A stretch of 64,000 nt of DNA from Paenibacillus sp. BIC5C1 (lineage in GTDB: Bacteria > Bacillota > Bacilli > Paenibacillales > Paenibacillaceae), in contig NZ_CP135922.1 in assembly GCF_032399705.1 (NCBI RefSeq), positions 6,882,001 through 6,946,000 of the forward strand, in the 5' to 3' direction. Shown one piece after another: positions 35,246-44,672 of the stretch. The notes under the pieces are model-generated. The model made no database searches. It saw only the letters and a list, made by a program, of their open reading frames with translations, and was not told where the DNA came from. The stretch's first letter is position 1, and every line of letters starts with the position of its first letter. Made by a program: the position numbers and the translations under genes.

Positions 35246-35358
35246 TAAGATAAATTCAACTAATTTGTATTAATTACAAAATAATCCTTTTGTTAAAATA
35301 GAGGCCCTACTCTTATTTTATACCGGGAACGAATAAGCATCAAATAAAGGATAAAATA

Positions 35359-35389
35359 AAAACACGAGCGGTATATACGCTCGTGTTTT
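35359..35389. terminator. Terminator of the aldo/keto reductase gene
   Basis: Perfect 12-base arms AAAACACGAGCG and CGCTCGTGTTTT with a seven-base loop; T runs on both strands. Confidence 0.88.
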
Positions 35390-35433
35390 ACATGCAATAC
35401 AGCAGATCATTCTGCTATGTAGTGATTTGGGTT

Positions 35434-36351
35434 TTAAGGCAGAATATTGCCAGCTGCACGATAGATTTCGTACCACTCTTGGCGTGTAAGGTGAACATCG
35501 CCAGCTTTGATGCAATCCTGCAAACGCTGGATATTCATTGTACCTGTCACAGGCTGCATTTGCGCCGGGTGACGCAGCAACCAAGCAATTGCGATAGTCG
35601 TGTTGCTCACTTCATATTTAGCAGCAATCTCGTCGATCTTCGCATTCAATTCCGGGAACTTATCGCTGCCCAGGAATACGCCTTCGAAGAATCCGTATTG
35701 GAACGGGGACCATGGTTGAATCGTGATATCGTGCAGGCGACAGTAATCAAGAATACCGCCATCACGGTTAACCGCAGCATCGTTCTCCATATTTACATTG
35801 ATTCCACTGTCAATCATCGTGGTGTTAGTAATACTCAACTGCAACTGGTTGGCTACCAGTGGCTGTTTAACGTATTTTTTCAACAGTTCGATCTGGTTCG
35901 GATTCTGGTTGGATACCCCGAAGTGACGCACTTTGCCTTCGCGCTCCAGCTGATCAAAGGCTTCAGCCACTTCTTCCGGTTCAACCAAGGTGTCCGGGCG
36001 ATGCAGCAACAGAACATCCAGGTAATCGGTTTTCAAGCGTTGCAGGATGCCATCCACCGAATTCAAGATGTGCTCTTTCGAGAAATCAAACATGCCTTTA
36101 CGGATACCGCATTTGGATTGAAGAATCATATTTTCACGAACCTGGGGATTCATCTGCACAGCCTCTGCAAAGATCTCCTCACACGCCCCGTTTCCGTAAA
36201 TATCAGCATGATCGAAGAAGTTCGCGCCTGCTTCCATGGCGGAATGAACAAAATGTTCAGCTTCTTTGCTGCTTAATGAATTAATTCTCATGCAGCCAAC
36301 GGCTACAACCGGTATTTCGAGTGCGCTGCTGCCAAGTTTAATTGTTCTCAA
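35434..36351 (-). CDS. Aldo/keto reductase (YdhF-like)
   Basis: A 305-residue TIM-barrel oxidoreductase. The catalytic aspartate and tyrosine are in FFDHADIYGNGACEE, the lysine in MILQSKCGIR, and the histidine in VLLLHRPDTLVEP. NADPH-binding residues near the C-terminus lie in MQPVTGTMNIQRL. TTG at 36351 is chosen as start because GGAGGG lies eight bases upstream. It reduces aldehydes or ketones; the substrate is unknown. Confidence 0.9.
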   Translation of the reverse strand: MRTIKLGSSALEIPVVAVGCMRINSLSSKEAEHFVHSAMEAGANFFDHADIYGNGACEEIFAEAVQMNPQVRENMILQSKCGIRKGMFDFSKEHILNSVDGILQRLKTDYLDVLLLHRPDTLVEPEEVAEAFDQLEREGKVRHFGVSNQNPNQIELLKKYVKQPLVANQLQLSITNTTMIDSGINVNMENDAAVNRDGGILDYCRLHDITIQPWSPFQYGFFEGVFLGSDKFPELNAKIDEIAAKYEVSNTTIAIAWLLRHPAQMQPVTGTMNIQRLQDCIKAGDVHLTRQEWYEIYRAAGNILP

Positions 36352-36525
36352 GATGATTTCCCTCCATATTCGAATAGTATCGTACATTCATTCTTGTGAT
36401 CTTTGCCAACTAGTATATACTTGTCTTCCGTCTATGATTGTGACACAGAACTGCAATCGGTTTCAATGGAATTTTAGAATTCTTATATGGAATAATGGAG
36501 GTTTTTTTCTGCATAATCCACTCAC

Positions 36526-37416
36526 CTATACTTCTTCCGGGACGATCACTTCAATATGTCGAGGCAGTACACTAATTCGAATGGGCAGAGAAGGCCCTTC
36601 TTCCCCATCCACATTTGTACGAATCGCTTCTGTAGTACGGACGTGAACTTCTTTTGCCGTAAAATAATCAACATCCTTATGATTCTTCAGGTTGCCAAAC
36701 AATAGGGACGTTCCAAGTGTTACCGTATTAAAGACATTCATGCTACGGATCACAAAACAATGTATTAATCCATCATCCACCGCTGCTTCTGGGGACAATT
36801 TCTCGAAACCTCCAACCGAATTGGTCAGTGCCGCGAGAAAAAGTGGAGACTCCCCTTCCCAGAACTGCCCGTCATACTCAATAGTGAGTGGCTTGGCCGG
36901 TGTGTTCATCAGGTCTTTCAATCCTTCTTTCAAATATGCGAATGAACCCAGCTTCGATTTCTCTTCCGACGATACCGAGAACAACGCCTCTGCCAACGAA
37001 CCGGCTGCCACCACGTTGGCAAACAGACGATCATTGATTTTACCGAGATCCACCCTATGAATCTGCTCCGAACGCAACTGACGAATGGCTTCCTCCGGAT
37101 CAAGCGAGATATTCAATGCACGCGCAAAATCATTTACCGTACCCAGTGGCACCACACCCAGTCTGGGACGATGCTCCTGATCCATCATGCCGTTAATCGT
37201 CTCATGCAGCGTCCCATCCCCTCCGATGGAAATGACGAGATCACAGCCATCTTTGCAGGCACTCAGACAGTAGTTGGTCGCATCGCCCTCCCCGGCCGTC
37301 TCATTAACCACCACTTCATACTGCTGTGATTCAAGAATTTCTTGTACCTGGGACACATATTGCTGAGCCTCTTCTTTACCCGACGATGGATTACTAATGA
37401 TCATGGCTTGGCGCAT
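36526..37416 (-). CDS. Diacylglycerol kinase-family lipid kinase (YegS/DagK-like)
   Basis: A 296-residue protein with AMIISNPSSGK at the N-terminus, ISIGGDGTLHETINGM (the nucleotide-binding GGDGT motif) and LGVVPLGTVNDFARAL. The C-terminal part is beta-rich (VDGEEGPSLPIRISVLP). It phosphorylates a lipid such as diacylglycerol at the membrane face. The ATG at 37416 has GGAGGAG about 11 bases upstream. Confidence 0.9.
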   Translation of the reverse strand: MRQAMIISNPSSGKEEAQQYVSQVQEILESQQYEVVVNETAGEGDATNYCLSACKDGCDLVISIGGDGTLHETINGMMDQEHRPRLGVVPLGTVNDFARALNISLDPEEAIRQLRSEQIHRVDLGKINDRLFANVVAAGSLAEALFSVSSEEKSKLGSFAYLKEGLKDLMNTPAKPLTIEYDGQFWEGESPLFLAALTNSVGGFEKLSPEAAVDDGLIHCFVIRSMNVFNTVTLGTSLLFGNLKNHKDVDYFTAKEVHVRTTEAIRTNVDGEEGPSLPIRISVLPRHIEVIVPEEV

Positions 37417-37760
37417 ACCTGCATCTTCTCCTCCAAATGGCATTCTTTACTTCATCTATACCCTTTCTACCGTGGCGTTGAATAACATCTGGGGGAGTTG
37501 TACAATTTTTTTTGAAAAAGATGGCTGGAAGAGTGCAGTATGGGGTTTGTATCATATAGAATAGAAGGAGATGTTCTGCCTGTCATGAATTTCTTGTTCC
37601 TTTTGCCCCATGATGGGTTAATAACTATAGATGTGTTTATCTATTCTATCTGTCCATACCGTAACAATACTATTTTATCGACATAAATTGGTGCTCACCA
37701 AGTACATAAGAACAGTACACTTATCTATCATCAAAATCGGAATCGGAGGGAATTCATGCA
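37417..37760. other. Intergenic stretch between divergent genes
   Basis: About 340 bases between the lipid kinase and the LRR protein. It must hold both promoters. I see no conserved RNA motif. A 33-codon frame from 37585 is preceded by AAGGAG, but at 15 bases, too far for a confident call. Confidence 0.4.
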
Positions 37761-39281
37761 ATGAGAAGAATGACTCTACTATTTCTAGTCTTCATCCTGA
37801 GTCTTGGGGCGGCTGGGCAAGCGATGGCCTACACTACGGCAGACTTGGGCGAGGGAATCATCAAAGATCCTGCACTGGAGAACGGACTGAAACTGATTCT
37901 GAACAAACCGGTAGATTCCCCGCTAACCTCCTCCGATCTGGAGCAGTTGAACGTAGTGGATCTGAGCAATGCAGGCATTCAAAGCCTGTCCGGTCTGGAA
38001 TACGCCACGAATCTGACTCACCTCCGGTTATATGGCAATGAGATTGATGACCTGACACCGCTAGCGCAACTGACTCAGCTTCGCGAGGTTGACGTTCGCA
38101 ATAACTACATTACATCGATTGATGCACTGGCTGATTTGAAAGACCTGGGACGGCTGTATATCAGCAACAATTCCATTTCTTCCATAGAAGTTGTACGTGG
38201 ATTCACCCGATTACATACGTTTCACGCCAGCGGTAATCAGATTACCAGTCTCTCCGCACTGGTGGATGCAGATGATCTTCAATGGCTTGAAATCTCGAAC
38301 AATGCGATAACGGACCTGACACCACTGGCGGATAAGAGAAAACTGAAACAGCTCAATGTGGCCAACAACCACATTCATACACTGGATGTATTGGCTGATC
38401 TGCCGAATACACTTCAGAAGCTGAATGTGGCAGGCAACGAGATCTCCGATCTGATGCCCTTGGAACATATGACACGTCTGCAGGCGCTAGACTTCTCCGG
38501 AAATCAGGTTCAGCATCTGGCACCCTTGGAAGACCTGGTAGGATTGAGAGAACTGAATGCGGAGTCCAATCAGATCTATGATTTGGAGCCGTTACACCAG
38601 CTGTCCAAGCTGGAAGTACTCAAACTGTCCAATAACCGGGTGTGGGATCTGACACCGATTGCCGGTTTTACTTTTACAAGAAACAGCTCTGCAAATACAA
38701 GTACAATAACGGATATCTCGGCTTCCACTTCCTTGTCCTCCGGTACGCAGACCTCGGTCTCTGAACCGGAACCTGCCGGACTCACGGTGCAGAATAATTA
38801 TCTGAATGTTGCGAGCGGCAGTGACACGATGCGCCTGCTAAACCAGATGAATGTGCGGGAGCAGAAACGTACTCCCCAGGGCAATTTTCAGCGGCTTATT
38901 GAAGGATCTGCCACGGCCTATGTCGGGGATCGTGCTTACGCACTGGAGGCTGCACCTTTTATCGATGAAGGACGGACCTATGTGCCGCTCCGTTTTGTCT
39001 CCGAGCAATTGAATGCCAGCGTGAACTGGAATCCGGATACACAGGAGGTTCAGATTGCGCAGAACGGTACAGTGGTTCGGTGGACCGTGGGCAACAAACA
39101 GGTGATTGTAGACGATACCCTTGCGATAAACGATGCCCCCCTGCTGATGAAGGATGGAAAGGCGTTTGTTCCGGTACGTTTTATTTCGGAGCAATTTAAT
39201 ACGACGGTTGCGTATATCGGAAGCAGCAAAACGATTCTAATCTTCGAAAACAAAGCGCAGAACGAGAATGTACAACCTTAA
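37761..39281 (+). CDS. Secreted leucine-rich-repeat protein with copper amine oxidase-like C-terminal domain
   Basis: A 506-residue protein with a signal peptide (LLFLVFILSLGAAGQAMA). Residues about 60-300 contain roughly ten 22-residue leucine-rich repeats of the internalin type (LTHLRLYGNEIDDLTPLAQL). After a Ser/Thr-rich linker the last 110 residues form a copper amine oxidase N-terminal-like (stalk) domain, with paired FIDEGRTYVPLRFVSEQL and KDGKAFVPVRFISEQF. GGAGGG lies ten bases before the ATG. It is likely exported and may bind proteins or glycans at the surface. A two-codon ORF (ATG CAA TGA, 37756-37764) overlaps the start. Confidence 0.87.
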   Translation: MRRMTLLFLVFILSLGAAGQAMAYTTADLGEGIIKDPALENGLKLILNKPVDSPLTSSDLEQLNVVDLSNAGIQSLSGLEYATNLTHLRLYGNEIDDLTPLAQLTQLREVDVRNNYITSIDALADLKDLGRLYISNNSISSIEVVRGFTRLHTFHASGNQITSLSALVDADDLQWLEISNNAITDLTPLADKRKLKQLNVANNHIHTLDVLADLPNTLQKLNVAGNEISDLMPLEHMTRLQALDFSGNQVQHLAPLEDLVGLRELNAESNQIYDLEPLHQLSKLEVLKLSNNRVWDLTPIAGFTFTRNSSANTSTITDISASTSLSSGTQTSVSEPEPAGLTVQNNYLNVASGSDTMRLLNQMNVREQKRTPQGNFQRLIEGSATAYVGDRAYALEAAPFIDEGRTYVPLRFVSEQLNASVNWNPDTQEVQIAQNGTVVRWTVGNKQVIVDDTLAINDAPLLMKDGKAFVPVRFISEQFNTTVAYIGSSKTILIFENKAQNENVQP

Positions 39282-39395
39282 TTATACCAAGCATAATTCA
39301 AGCACCAGGCACTTATCTCGACTTGTCTCGACTTGTCTCAATGCAAAATACCATTCATATGCTCCCCATGCAGATTACTGTATAACACAGCGAAG

Positions 39396-39424
39396 TCCCC
39401 GTCTGAACATCAGCGGGGATTTTT
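39396..39424 (+). terminator. Terminator of the LRR gene
   Basis: TCCCCG and CGGGGA arms are followed by five T. A short tandem repeat (TCTCGACTTG twice) lies upstream near 39317. Confidence 0.65.
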
Positions 39425-39469
39425 GGTGAGCATTAAACAACTGGATACGAGCGCACGGGATTCGATTGT

Positions 39470-40384
39470 TTAATCGAAAAAACGGATGCTGCCCACGGTC
39501 TGTCTGTACTCACTGGGACTCATGCCAGTCCATCTTCTGAACTGACGACTGAAGTGCGCAAGACTCGAATATCCAAGCATGGTGGCAACCCGAGTAAGAT
39601 TAAGATCCGGCTGGTGTATCAGCTGCTTGGCCTCGTGAAGCTTCAGTTCGGACAAATATCTGCGCGGAGAGATGCCGTATACTTTCTGAAACGTCTCCAG
39701 TGCATATCCAGGGCTGATTTGAAGCGAGGCCGCAATCTCTTCAATCCGAATCTCCTTATCCCCCAGCCCCTCCCGCTGGATATTCTCGACATTGAACCGA
39801 CTTTTGATTGCCTCGGCAATCAGTGATGCATAGTGCGCCACAGTAGGCGATACGGCTTCTTGGGAACGGGAGGAGCTTTGCTCTGCCAATATCGCCAAAA
39901 TCTCCAGCAAACCAGCCTGCATACGGAACAGATCTGATGTTGTATATTCTTCTTTGTGCTGAAGCAGATCCACCCATTTCATCATGACTTCCGTTAATCG
40001 CTGATTATCCTCGCCGCCACATGGGAACAACATCTGCACATGTCTGCTCATCTCCTGGCGAAACAGAACCTCATCTACATTGAAATGGGCAATAAAGTAG
40101 GTCAACCCCTGCTCCTGATTGCATTCATTGGTATGTTTGCATCCAGGCGGGATAAGCAATATATCTCCTGCGTGGAGATCATAACGGATATTCTCCAGTA
40201 TCGTCGTCTGCGAACCTTCCAGAATCAATATCAATTCAAAGGCCAAATGCGATTCCAGCGGTACTTGCCAGCCCTGTTTCACCTTCTGCATATGAGCACC
40301 AAACAGCTTGACGTTCCAGTCCGTTGCGGGCAGCCACCGGCTCTCCGGAGATAGATAAGAACGGTATGGTTCAGGAATGATCAT
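39470..40384 (-). CDS. AraC-family transcriptional regulator
   Basis: A 304-residue protein. The N-terminal cupin (about 35-110: ILILEGSQTTILENIRYDL, AGDILLIPPGCKHTN) senses a ligand, and the C-terminal double helix-turn-helix (about 205-300) includes EEIAASLQISPGYALETFQ and VATMLGYSSLAHFSRQFRRW. AAGGTGGTGA lies upstream of the ATG. It diverges from the GH30 enzyme, so it is probably its regulator, responding to a sugar. Confidence 0.92.
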   Translation of the reverse strand: MIIPEPYRSYLSPESRWLPATDWNVKLFGAHMQKVKQGWQVPLESHLAFELILILEGSQTTILENIRYDLHAGDILLIPPGCKHTNECNQEQGLTYFIAHFNVDEVLFRQEMSRHVQMLFPCGGEDNQRLTEVMMKWVDLLQHKEEYTTSDLFRMQAGLLEILAILAEQSSSRSQEAVSPTVAHYASLIAEAIKSRFNVENIQREGLGDKEIRIEEIAASLQISPGYALETFQKVYGISPRRYLSELKLHEAKQLIHQPDLNLTRVATMLGYSSLAHFSRQFRRWTGMSPSEYRQTVGSIRFFD

Positions 40385-40504
40385 GGATTGTCACCACCTT
40401 GGATTAGGGCAAATTTTACGTGGTTCAGCGTATCTTCTTTTGTAATGCGACTTGATATACTGACTGTACATCATACCTGAGATTCAAGCGAGGAGGAAAT
40501 TCCA

Positions 40505-41836
40505 ATGTCCCTGACATTACATGGTTATTCCACTACACCAGATCATGCGTGGAAAGAGATTTCTTATACATCTACAAATGAAAACGCTAACTTAAAGCTC
40601 ACAGGTGAACAGCATCAGCTTGTAGAAGGATTTGGCGGTTGCTTTAACGAGCTTGGTTATATTGCCTTGTCCCACTTGAATGAGGAGCAGCGTCATGACG
40701 TATTTCATTCCCTCTTCCACCCGGAAGGTGAACATAAATTCAACATCTGTCGGCTGCCCATCGGCGCGAGTGATTATGCAGAGCAATGGTATAGTCACAA
40801 TGAGGTGGACGGCGATGTGGCCATGGAACATTTTTCGATCGAACGCGATTTCAAATATCTGATTCCATATATCAAAGAGGCCCTGACCTATAATCCGAAT
40901 TTGCAATTTTTCGCCTCACCGTGGAGCCCGCCTACGTGGATGAAGTCACCGAAAGCCTATAACTATGGAACGCTGCGCTGGGAGAAGGATATCCTGGAAG
41001 CTTATGCGCTGTATTTCGTCAAATTCGTACAAGCGTACAAGGATGCTGGCATCACCATCCATCAGGTCCATGTACAAAACGAAGTCATCGCGGATCAGAA
41101 ATTCCCTTCCTGCATGTGGACAGGCGAGCAGCTGCGTGAGTTTATCGCCGACTATCTGGGTCCTGCTTTTGACAAGCATGGTCTGGATACGGAAATCTGG
41201 CTCGGAACGATCAACGCACCTGATCCGTGGGAAGAATTGATGAAGAAGAAAACGAATGATTTTGACGAATATGCCGGACTGGTGCTTAGTGACCCCAAAG
41301 CGTACGCCTATATCAAGGGAGTTGGTTATCAGTGGGCAGGCAAAAATGCCATCCAACGTACAGCCGCGAGCTACCCGGAGCTTCGTTACATGCAGACCGA
41401 GAATGAGTGCGGTGACGGCAACAATTCGTGGAACTACGCCAAGTATGTATTTAACCTGTACCAGCACTATTTCAGCAATGGCGTGAATGCGTACATTTAC
41501 TGGAACATGGTTCTGGAGCCGAAAGGCCGCAGCACATGGGGTTGGGAGCAAAACTCCATGATTACGGTAGACCCGGATGGCAAGGAAATCATTCGGAATC
41601 CCGAGTATTATGTGATGAAGCATTTTGCTCATAATGTCGTGCCTGGTGCACGAAGAGTAGGACTGTCTGGAGCCTGGAGTGGCAAAGCCGTGGCTTTCCG
41701 CAACCCGGACAATAGTCTCGTCATTGTCATCAACAACCCGTTCAAGGATAACCGTGATCTGCATCTGGCGTATGAAGGGCAGACACTCCGGTTCGAGCTG
41801 GAGGCAGATTCTTTCAACAGTATCGTTATTTCCTAA
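40505..41836 (+). CDS. Glycoside hydrolase family 30 enzyme
   Basis: A 443-residue enzyme with a GH30 (beta/alpha)8 barrel plus a beta-sandwich. The acid/base glutamate is in HVQNEVIADQKF and the nucleophile glutamate in MQTENECGDGNN. The early motif VEGFGGCFNELG and SPWSPPTWMKSP are also typical. No signal peptide, so it is intracellular and likely acts on imported oligosaccharides (glucosylceramidase-like or beta-1,6-glucan/xylo-oligosaccharide). GAGGAGG precedes the ATG. It diverges from the AraC regulator. Confidence 0.9.
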   Translation: MSLTLHGYSTTPDHAWKEISYTSTNENANLKLTGEQHQLVEGFGGCFNELGYIALSHLNEEQRHDVFHSLFHPEGEHKFNICRLPIGASDYAEQWYSHNEVDGDVAMEHFSIERDFKYLIPYIKEALTYNPNLQFFASPWSPPTWMKSPKAYNYGTLRWEKDILEAYALYFVKFVQAYKDAGITIHQVHVQNEVIADQKFPSCMWTGEQLREFIADYLGPAFDKHGLDTEIWLGTINAPDPWEELMKKKTNDFDEYAGLVLSDPKAYAYIKGVGYQWAGKNAIQRTAASYPELRYMQTENECGDGNNSWNYAKYVFNLYQHYFSNGVNAYIYWNMVLEPKGRSTWGWEQNSMITVDPDGKEIIRNPEYYVMKHFAHNVVPGARRVGLSGAWSGKAVAFRNPDNSLVIVINNPFKDNRDLHLAYEGQTLRFELEADSFNSIVIS

Positions 41837-41861
41837 TCTTAGACAGTACATTATGAGAAAG

Positions 41862-41908
41862 AAATAGCGCTCTGCTCCGCTACCAAATCTGCGGAACAGG
41901 CGCTATTT
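41862..41908. terminator. Bidirectional terminator
   Basis: Arms AAATAGCGCTCTGCTCCGC and GCGGAACAGGCGCTATTT pair with small bulges, between convergent GH30 and GH10 genes; T run on the plus strand. Confidence 0.85.
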
Positions 41909-41952
41909 TTTGGTGGATACAAGTGATGGATAAAGAAACTGACTATTCCAGC

Positions 41953-42915
41953 TTAAGGATTATTGGCGAGATAATTCCTCAGCCATTGCAGTGCTGGACG
42001 CTCTGTACCATTGGTATTCACCAAATGAGAACCAGATACCCAGGTTTGATTCTGGTTGTAGCCCCATAATGTTACACCTTTAACGGCGGAGTGCTGCCAG
42101 AGTACAGGGAATTTCTGCTGATAGCGCTGCAATTGGGTATTGTCGTCGCCCGTCATGTCCAGTTCTGACACATAGATGGGCAGTCCCGTTGCTGCCAGCT
42201 TATTCAGGACGGTGTTCATGGTGCTCACCGAAACCGTATCCATATTAAAGTAATGGGCCTGAATACCAATACCATCGACCAGGCCTCTGCTCTTCAAGAT
42301 ATTGATGATCTGAACGTATTGATCAGCTGCGTTGGGGTCACCGATAATGCCATATTCATTGATTAACAATTTAGAATTTGGAAAGGCTTGTCTTGCCTGT
42401 TGGAAAGACCAGATTACCCAATCCCATCCTGTCGCCCCGTCCCCACCAATGGCGTTGCGATAGGAAGGCTTGGCATGCAGCGGCTCATTGACCACATCGA
42501 CAAAAGCCGCTTTGGGATAACGCTGGCCTGCCGCCTGAATCCATTGTGTCACTTCAGCTTTTTGATCTGCAGCAGATAGACTGTTAATCCATCCAGGCTG
42601 CTGACTTCCCCATACAAGCGTATGAAATTTAAATGGAAAACCATTGTTAACTGCATAGTTGTACGCCATGTCTGCCTGAGACCAATTCATTACGTTACGC
42701 GTGCCTTCAACGGCATCCCATTTGGTTGAGTTCTCCGGGGTCACCTGATTCCAATATGGACTAAAATTCGAGGGGACACTGCTGGCTATAATATTGCCCA
42801 GAAACTTGCTACCTTTCGCCAAACCTGCACTCACACTGCCGACCGCAACTGATGTAGCCAGTACACCTACCAACGCCAGTGAACCGACGGTCTTAAACCA
42901 TTTGGACTTGAACAT
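41953..42915 (-). CDS. Secreted endo-1,4-beta-xylanase, GH10
   Basis: A 320-residue single-domain xylanase with a signal peptide (VGSLALVGVLATSVAVGSVSA). The barrel starts GSKFLGNIIASSVPSNFSPY; HTLVWGSQQPGW is conserved, the acid/base glutamate is in FVDVVNEPLHAKP, and the nucleophile glutamate is in LPIYVSELDMTGDD. It lacks a carbohydrate-binding module. It hydrolyses xylan outside the cell. The ATG at 42915 has GGAGG six bases upstream. A cre box lies upstream, so glucose repression is likely. Confidence 0.95.
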   Translation of the reverse strand: MFKSKWFKTVGSLALVGVLATSVAVGSVSAGLAKGSKFLGNIIASSVPSNFSPYWNQVTPENSTKWDAVEGTRNVMNWSQADMAYNYAVNNGFPFKFHTLVWGSQQPGWINSLSAADQKAEVTQWIQAAGQRYPKAAFVDVVNEPLHAKPSYRNAIGGDGATGWDWVIWSFQQARQAFPNSKLLINEYGIIGDPNAADQYVQIINILKSRGLVDGIGIQAHYFNMDTVSVSTMNTVLNKLAATGLPIYVSELDMTGDDNTQLQRYQQKFPVLWQHSAVKGVTLWGYNQNQTWVSGSHLVNTNGTERPALQWLRNYLANNP

Positions 42916-42950
42916 GATCATCCTCCTTTGAATTGTAATATTCGATTTAA

Positions 42951-42965
42951 TAGCAAGCGCTTACA
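42951..42965 (-). promoter_or_regulatory. cre box (CcpA site) of the xylanase gene
   Basis: The minus strand reads TGTAAGCGCTTGCTA, an excellent match to the catabolite-responsive consensus TGWAANCGNTNWCA apart from one base near the end. It lies 36 bases before the ATG, between promoter and ribosome binding site. An inverted repeat TGGATAA...TTATCCA lies just upstream (42979-43000). Confidence 0.82.
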
Positions 42966-43235
42966 AATTTCATCTTACTGGATAAATTTGTAATTATCCA
43001 TGTAAAAAGTATAGCTTGTCCCTCAGAAATTATAGATGTTGCGGACTAGCATGATGACTTAAGCAACTGAGTTATACTTTATTATATTTACAAATCTATA
43101 AATATAGATATAATGTAATTCTGAGAACTTATTATATCGCCCATATATTTTTATACAGGTAAGGAGGCATTTTTTTTATTCCGTTATATCTATTTTTCTA
43201 TATATATAAATAAATTTGGAGGTTTACACTTTAAC

Positions 43236-44426
43236 ATGAAATCGAAATCACAACAGGTTAATCCGTTACTCATCCTCATTCTGGCGCTGGGTGTATTCGC
43301 CATCATCACTACAGAAGTAGGCATTATCGGAGTGCTTCCGCTGATTACACAGAAATTCAACATCACCGCTGCACAGGCTGGGTGGCTGGTAAGTATTTTC
43401 GCTCTCGTCGTTGCCGTGTCTGGCCCGTTCTTGACCCTACTCGTATCTGGTATCAATCGTAAAACCATTTTGTTAACTGCTGTGCTGTTATTTGCCATTT
43501 CCAACGTAGTATACGCCTACACAACCAGGTTCGACACGATGCTAATTTTCCGGATTATCCCGGCCATTTTCCATCCAGTCTTCTTCTCTGTTGCTCTCGT
43601 CACGGGTGCCAAGCTGGTCCCACCGGAAAAAAGCAGTCAGGCCGTTGCCAAAGTCTTTACCGGAATCACTGCCGGCTTTGCATTTGGCGTGCCCTTAACC
43701 TCCTATCTTGCGGAAAACTTCTCGTTGGAGGCTGCGTTCTGGTTCGGAGCGGTTGTCAGTCTCATTGCGTTCATCGGTATATGGATTTGGCTGCCCTCGA
43801 TGCCTGTGCAAGAGAAGATGTCTTATGGCAAACAGATCGGCATTTTGCGTAAACCTGCACTGTGGCTAAATATTGCTACTGTCATTTTCATTTTTGCAGC
43901 GATGTTCTCCGTATACAGTTATTTCGCCGAATATCTTGGGCAAGTCACCCGTATGAGCGGTTCATGGATTAGTGTGATGCTCTTGGCCTTTGGTGTTATT
44001 ATGATCGCCGGCAATTTGGTATTCGGCCAGCTTCTGCATCGGAATATTCCGAGGACCGTTCTCCTCTTCCCAGTGCTATACATGGCGGCATATTTACTCG
44101 TTTTCTATGCAGGTTCCTATTTCATTCCGATGATTATCATGGTATTCGTCTGGGGTGCGATTCACTCTGGCGGTCTGATTGTCAGCCAAACTTGGCTTAC
44201 GACGGAAGCTCAAGAAGCACCTGAATTCGGGAATAGCCTCTTTGTCTCTTTCTCTAATCTGGGGATTACCCTTGGTACCTCCGTTGGTGGCTGGTTCATT
44301 GCCCAACTCGGCATCCATCAGGTCATCTGGAGCGGAATCATCTTTGGTCTGCTTGCTTTGGTATCCATCGTTGTCAAAATAAAATTATCCACCTCTCGTA
44401 GTCGTAGTTCAATGGAGACGGTATAA
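43236..44426 (+). CDS. MFS transporter of the AraJ/chloramphenicol-efflux type
   Basis: A 396-residue protein with 12 predicted membrane segments. The N-terminus TTEVGIIGVLPLITQKFNIT and the motif LVSGINRKTILL between helices 2 and 3 fit drug:H+ antiporter-1 (AraJ, Cmx, Bcr-like) exporters. GGAGG lies about 13 bases upstream. The upstream 320 bases are very AT-rich and contain a second strong ribosome binding site at 43160 without a usual start codon. Substrate is unknown. Confidence 0.85.
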   Translation: MKSKSQQVNPLLILILALGVFAIITTEVGIIGVLPLITQKFNITAAQAGWLVSIFALVVAVSGPFLTLLVSGINRKTILLTAVLLFAISNVVYAYTTRFDTMLIFRIIPAIFHPVFFSVALVTGAKLVPPEKSSQAVAKVFTGITAGFAFGVPLTSYLAENFSLEAAFWFGAVVSLIAFIGIWIWLPSMPVQEKMSYGKQIGILRKPALWLNIATVIFIFAAMFSVYSYFAEYLGQVTRMSGSWISVMLLAFGVIMIAGNLVFGQLLHRNIPRTVLLFPVLYMAAYLLVFYAGSYFIPMIIMVFVWGAIHSGGLIVSQTWLTTEAQEAPEFGNSLFVSFSNLGITLGTSVGGWFIAQLGIHQVIWSGIIFGLLALVSIVVKIKLSTSRSRSSMETV

Positions 44427-44511
44427 GAGTTAAGGGCCCCGTATACAATCAAATATGATTCGGGTGTTGTTGAGGAAGAAGTTAAACATATAAAGATATA
44501 AAGATACGTGT

Positions 44512-44569
44512 AGAGACTACTCTGATCATTTTCCAGTGAATTCCCATGGAACGATCCAGAGTGGTCTCT
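44512..44569 (+). terminator. Terminator of the MFS gene
   Basis: Arms AGAGACTACTCTG and CAGAGTGGTCTCT with one wobble, then TTTTATTT. Confidence 0.75.
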
Positions 44570-44672
44570 TTTATTTGTCATTTTGTGGTTTACATTTACC
44601 AAATGTTTATCTAGTATTAACTCCAATGATACATATCTTTACATAACACTAGATAACAAGGGAGATTACAAC

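Noticed and set aside
35383..36276. Plus-strand frame opposite the aldo/keto reductase
   Set aside because: Shadow of a gene with clear catalytic residues.
37585..37686. 33-codon frame starting MNFLFLLPHD
   Set aside because: The nearest ribosome binding site is about 15 bases away and there is no sign of a secreted-peptide layout.
39317..39345. Short tandem repeat TCTCGACTTG as a possible CRISPR or regulatory repeat
   Set aside because: Only two and a half copies in a terminator-proximal spacer; no evidence of function.
40946..41851. Open frame of about 300 codons antisense to the GH30 gene
   Set aside because: It mirrors a strongly coding gene with confirmed catalytic motifs, lacks a ribosome binding site and has no recognisable domain.
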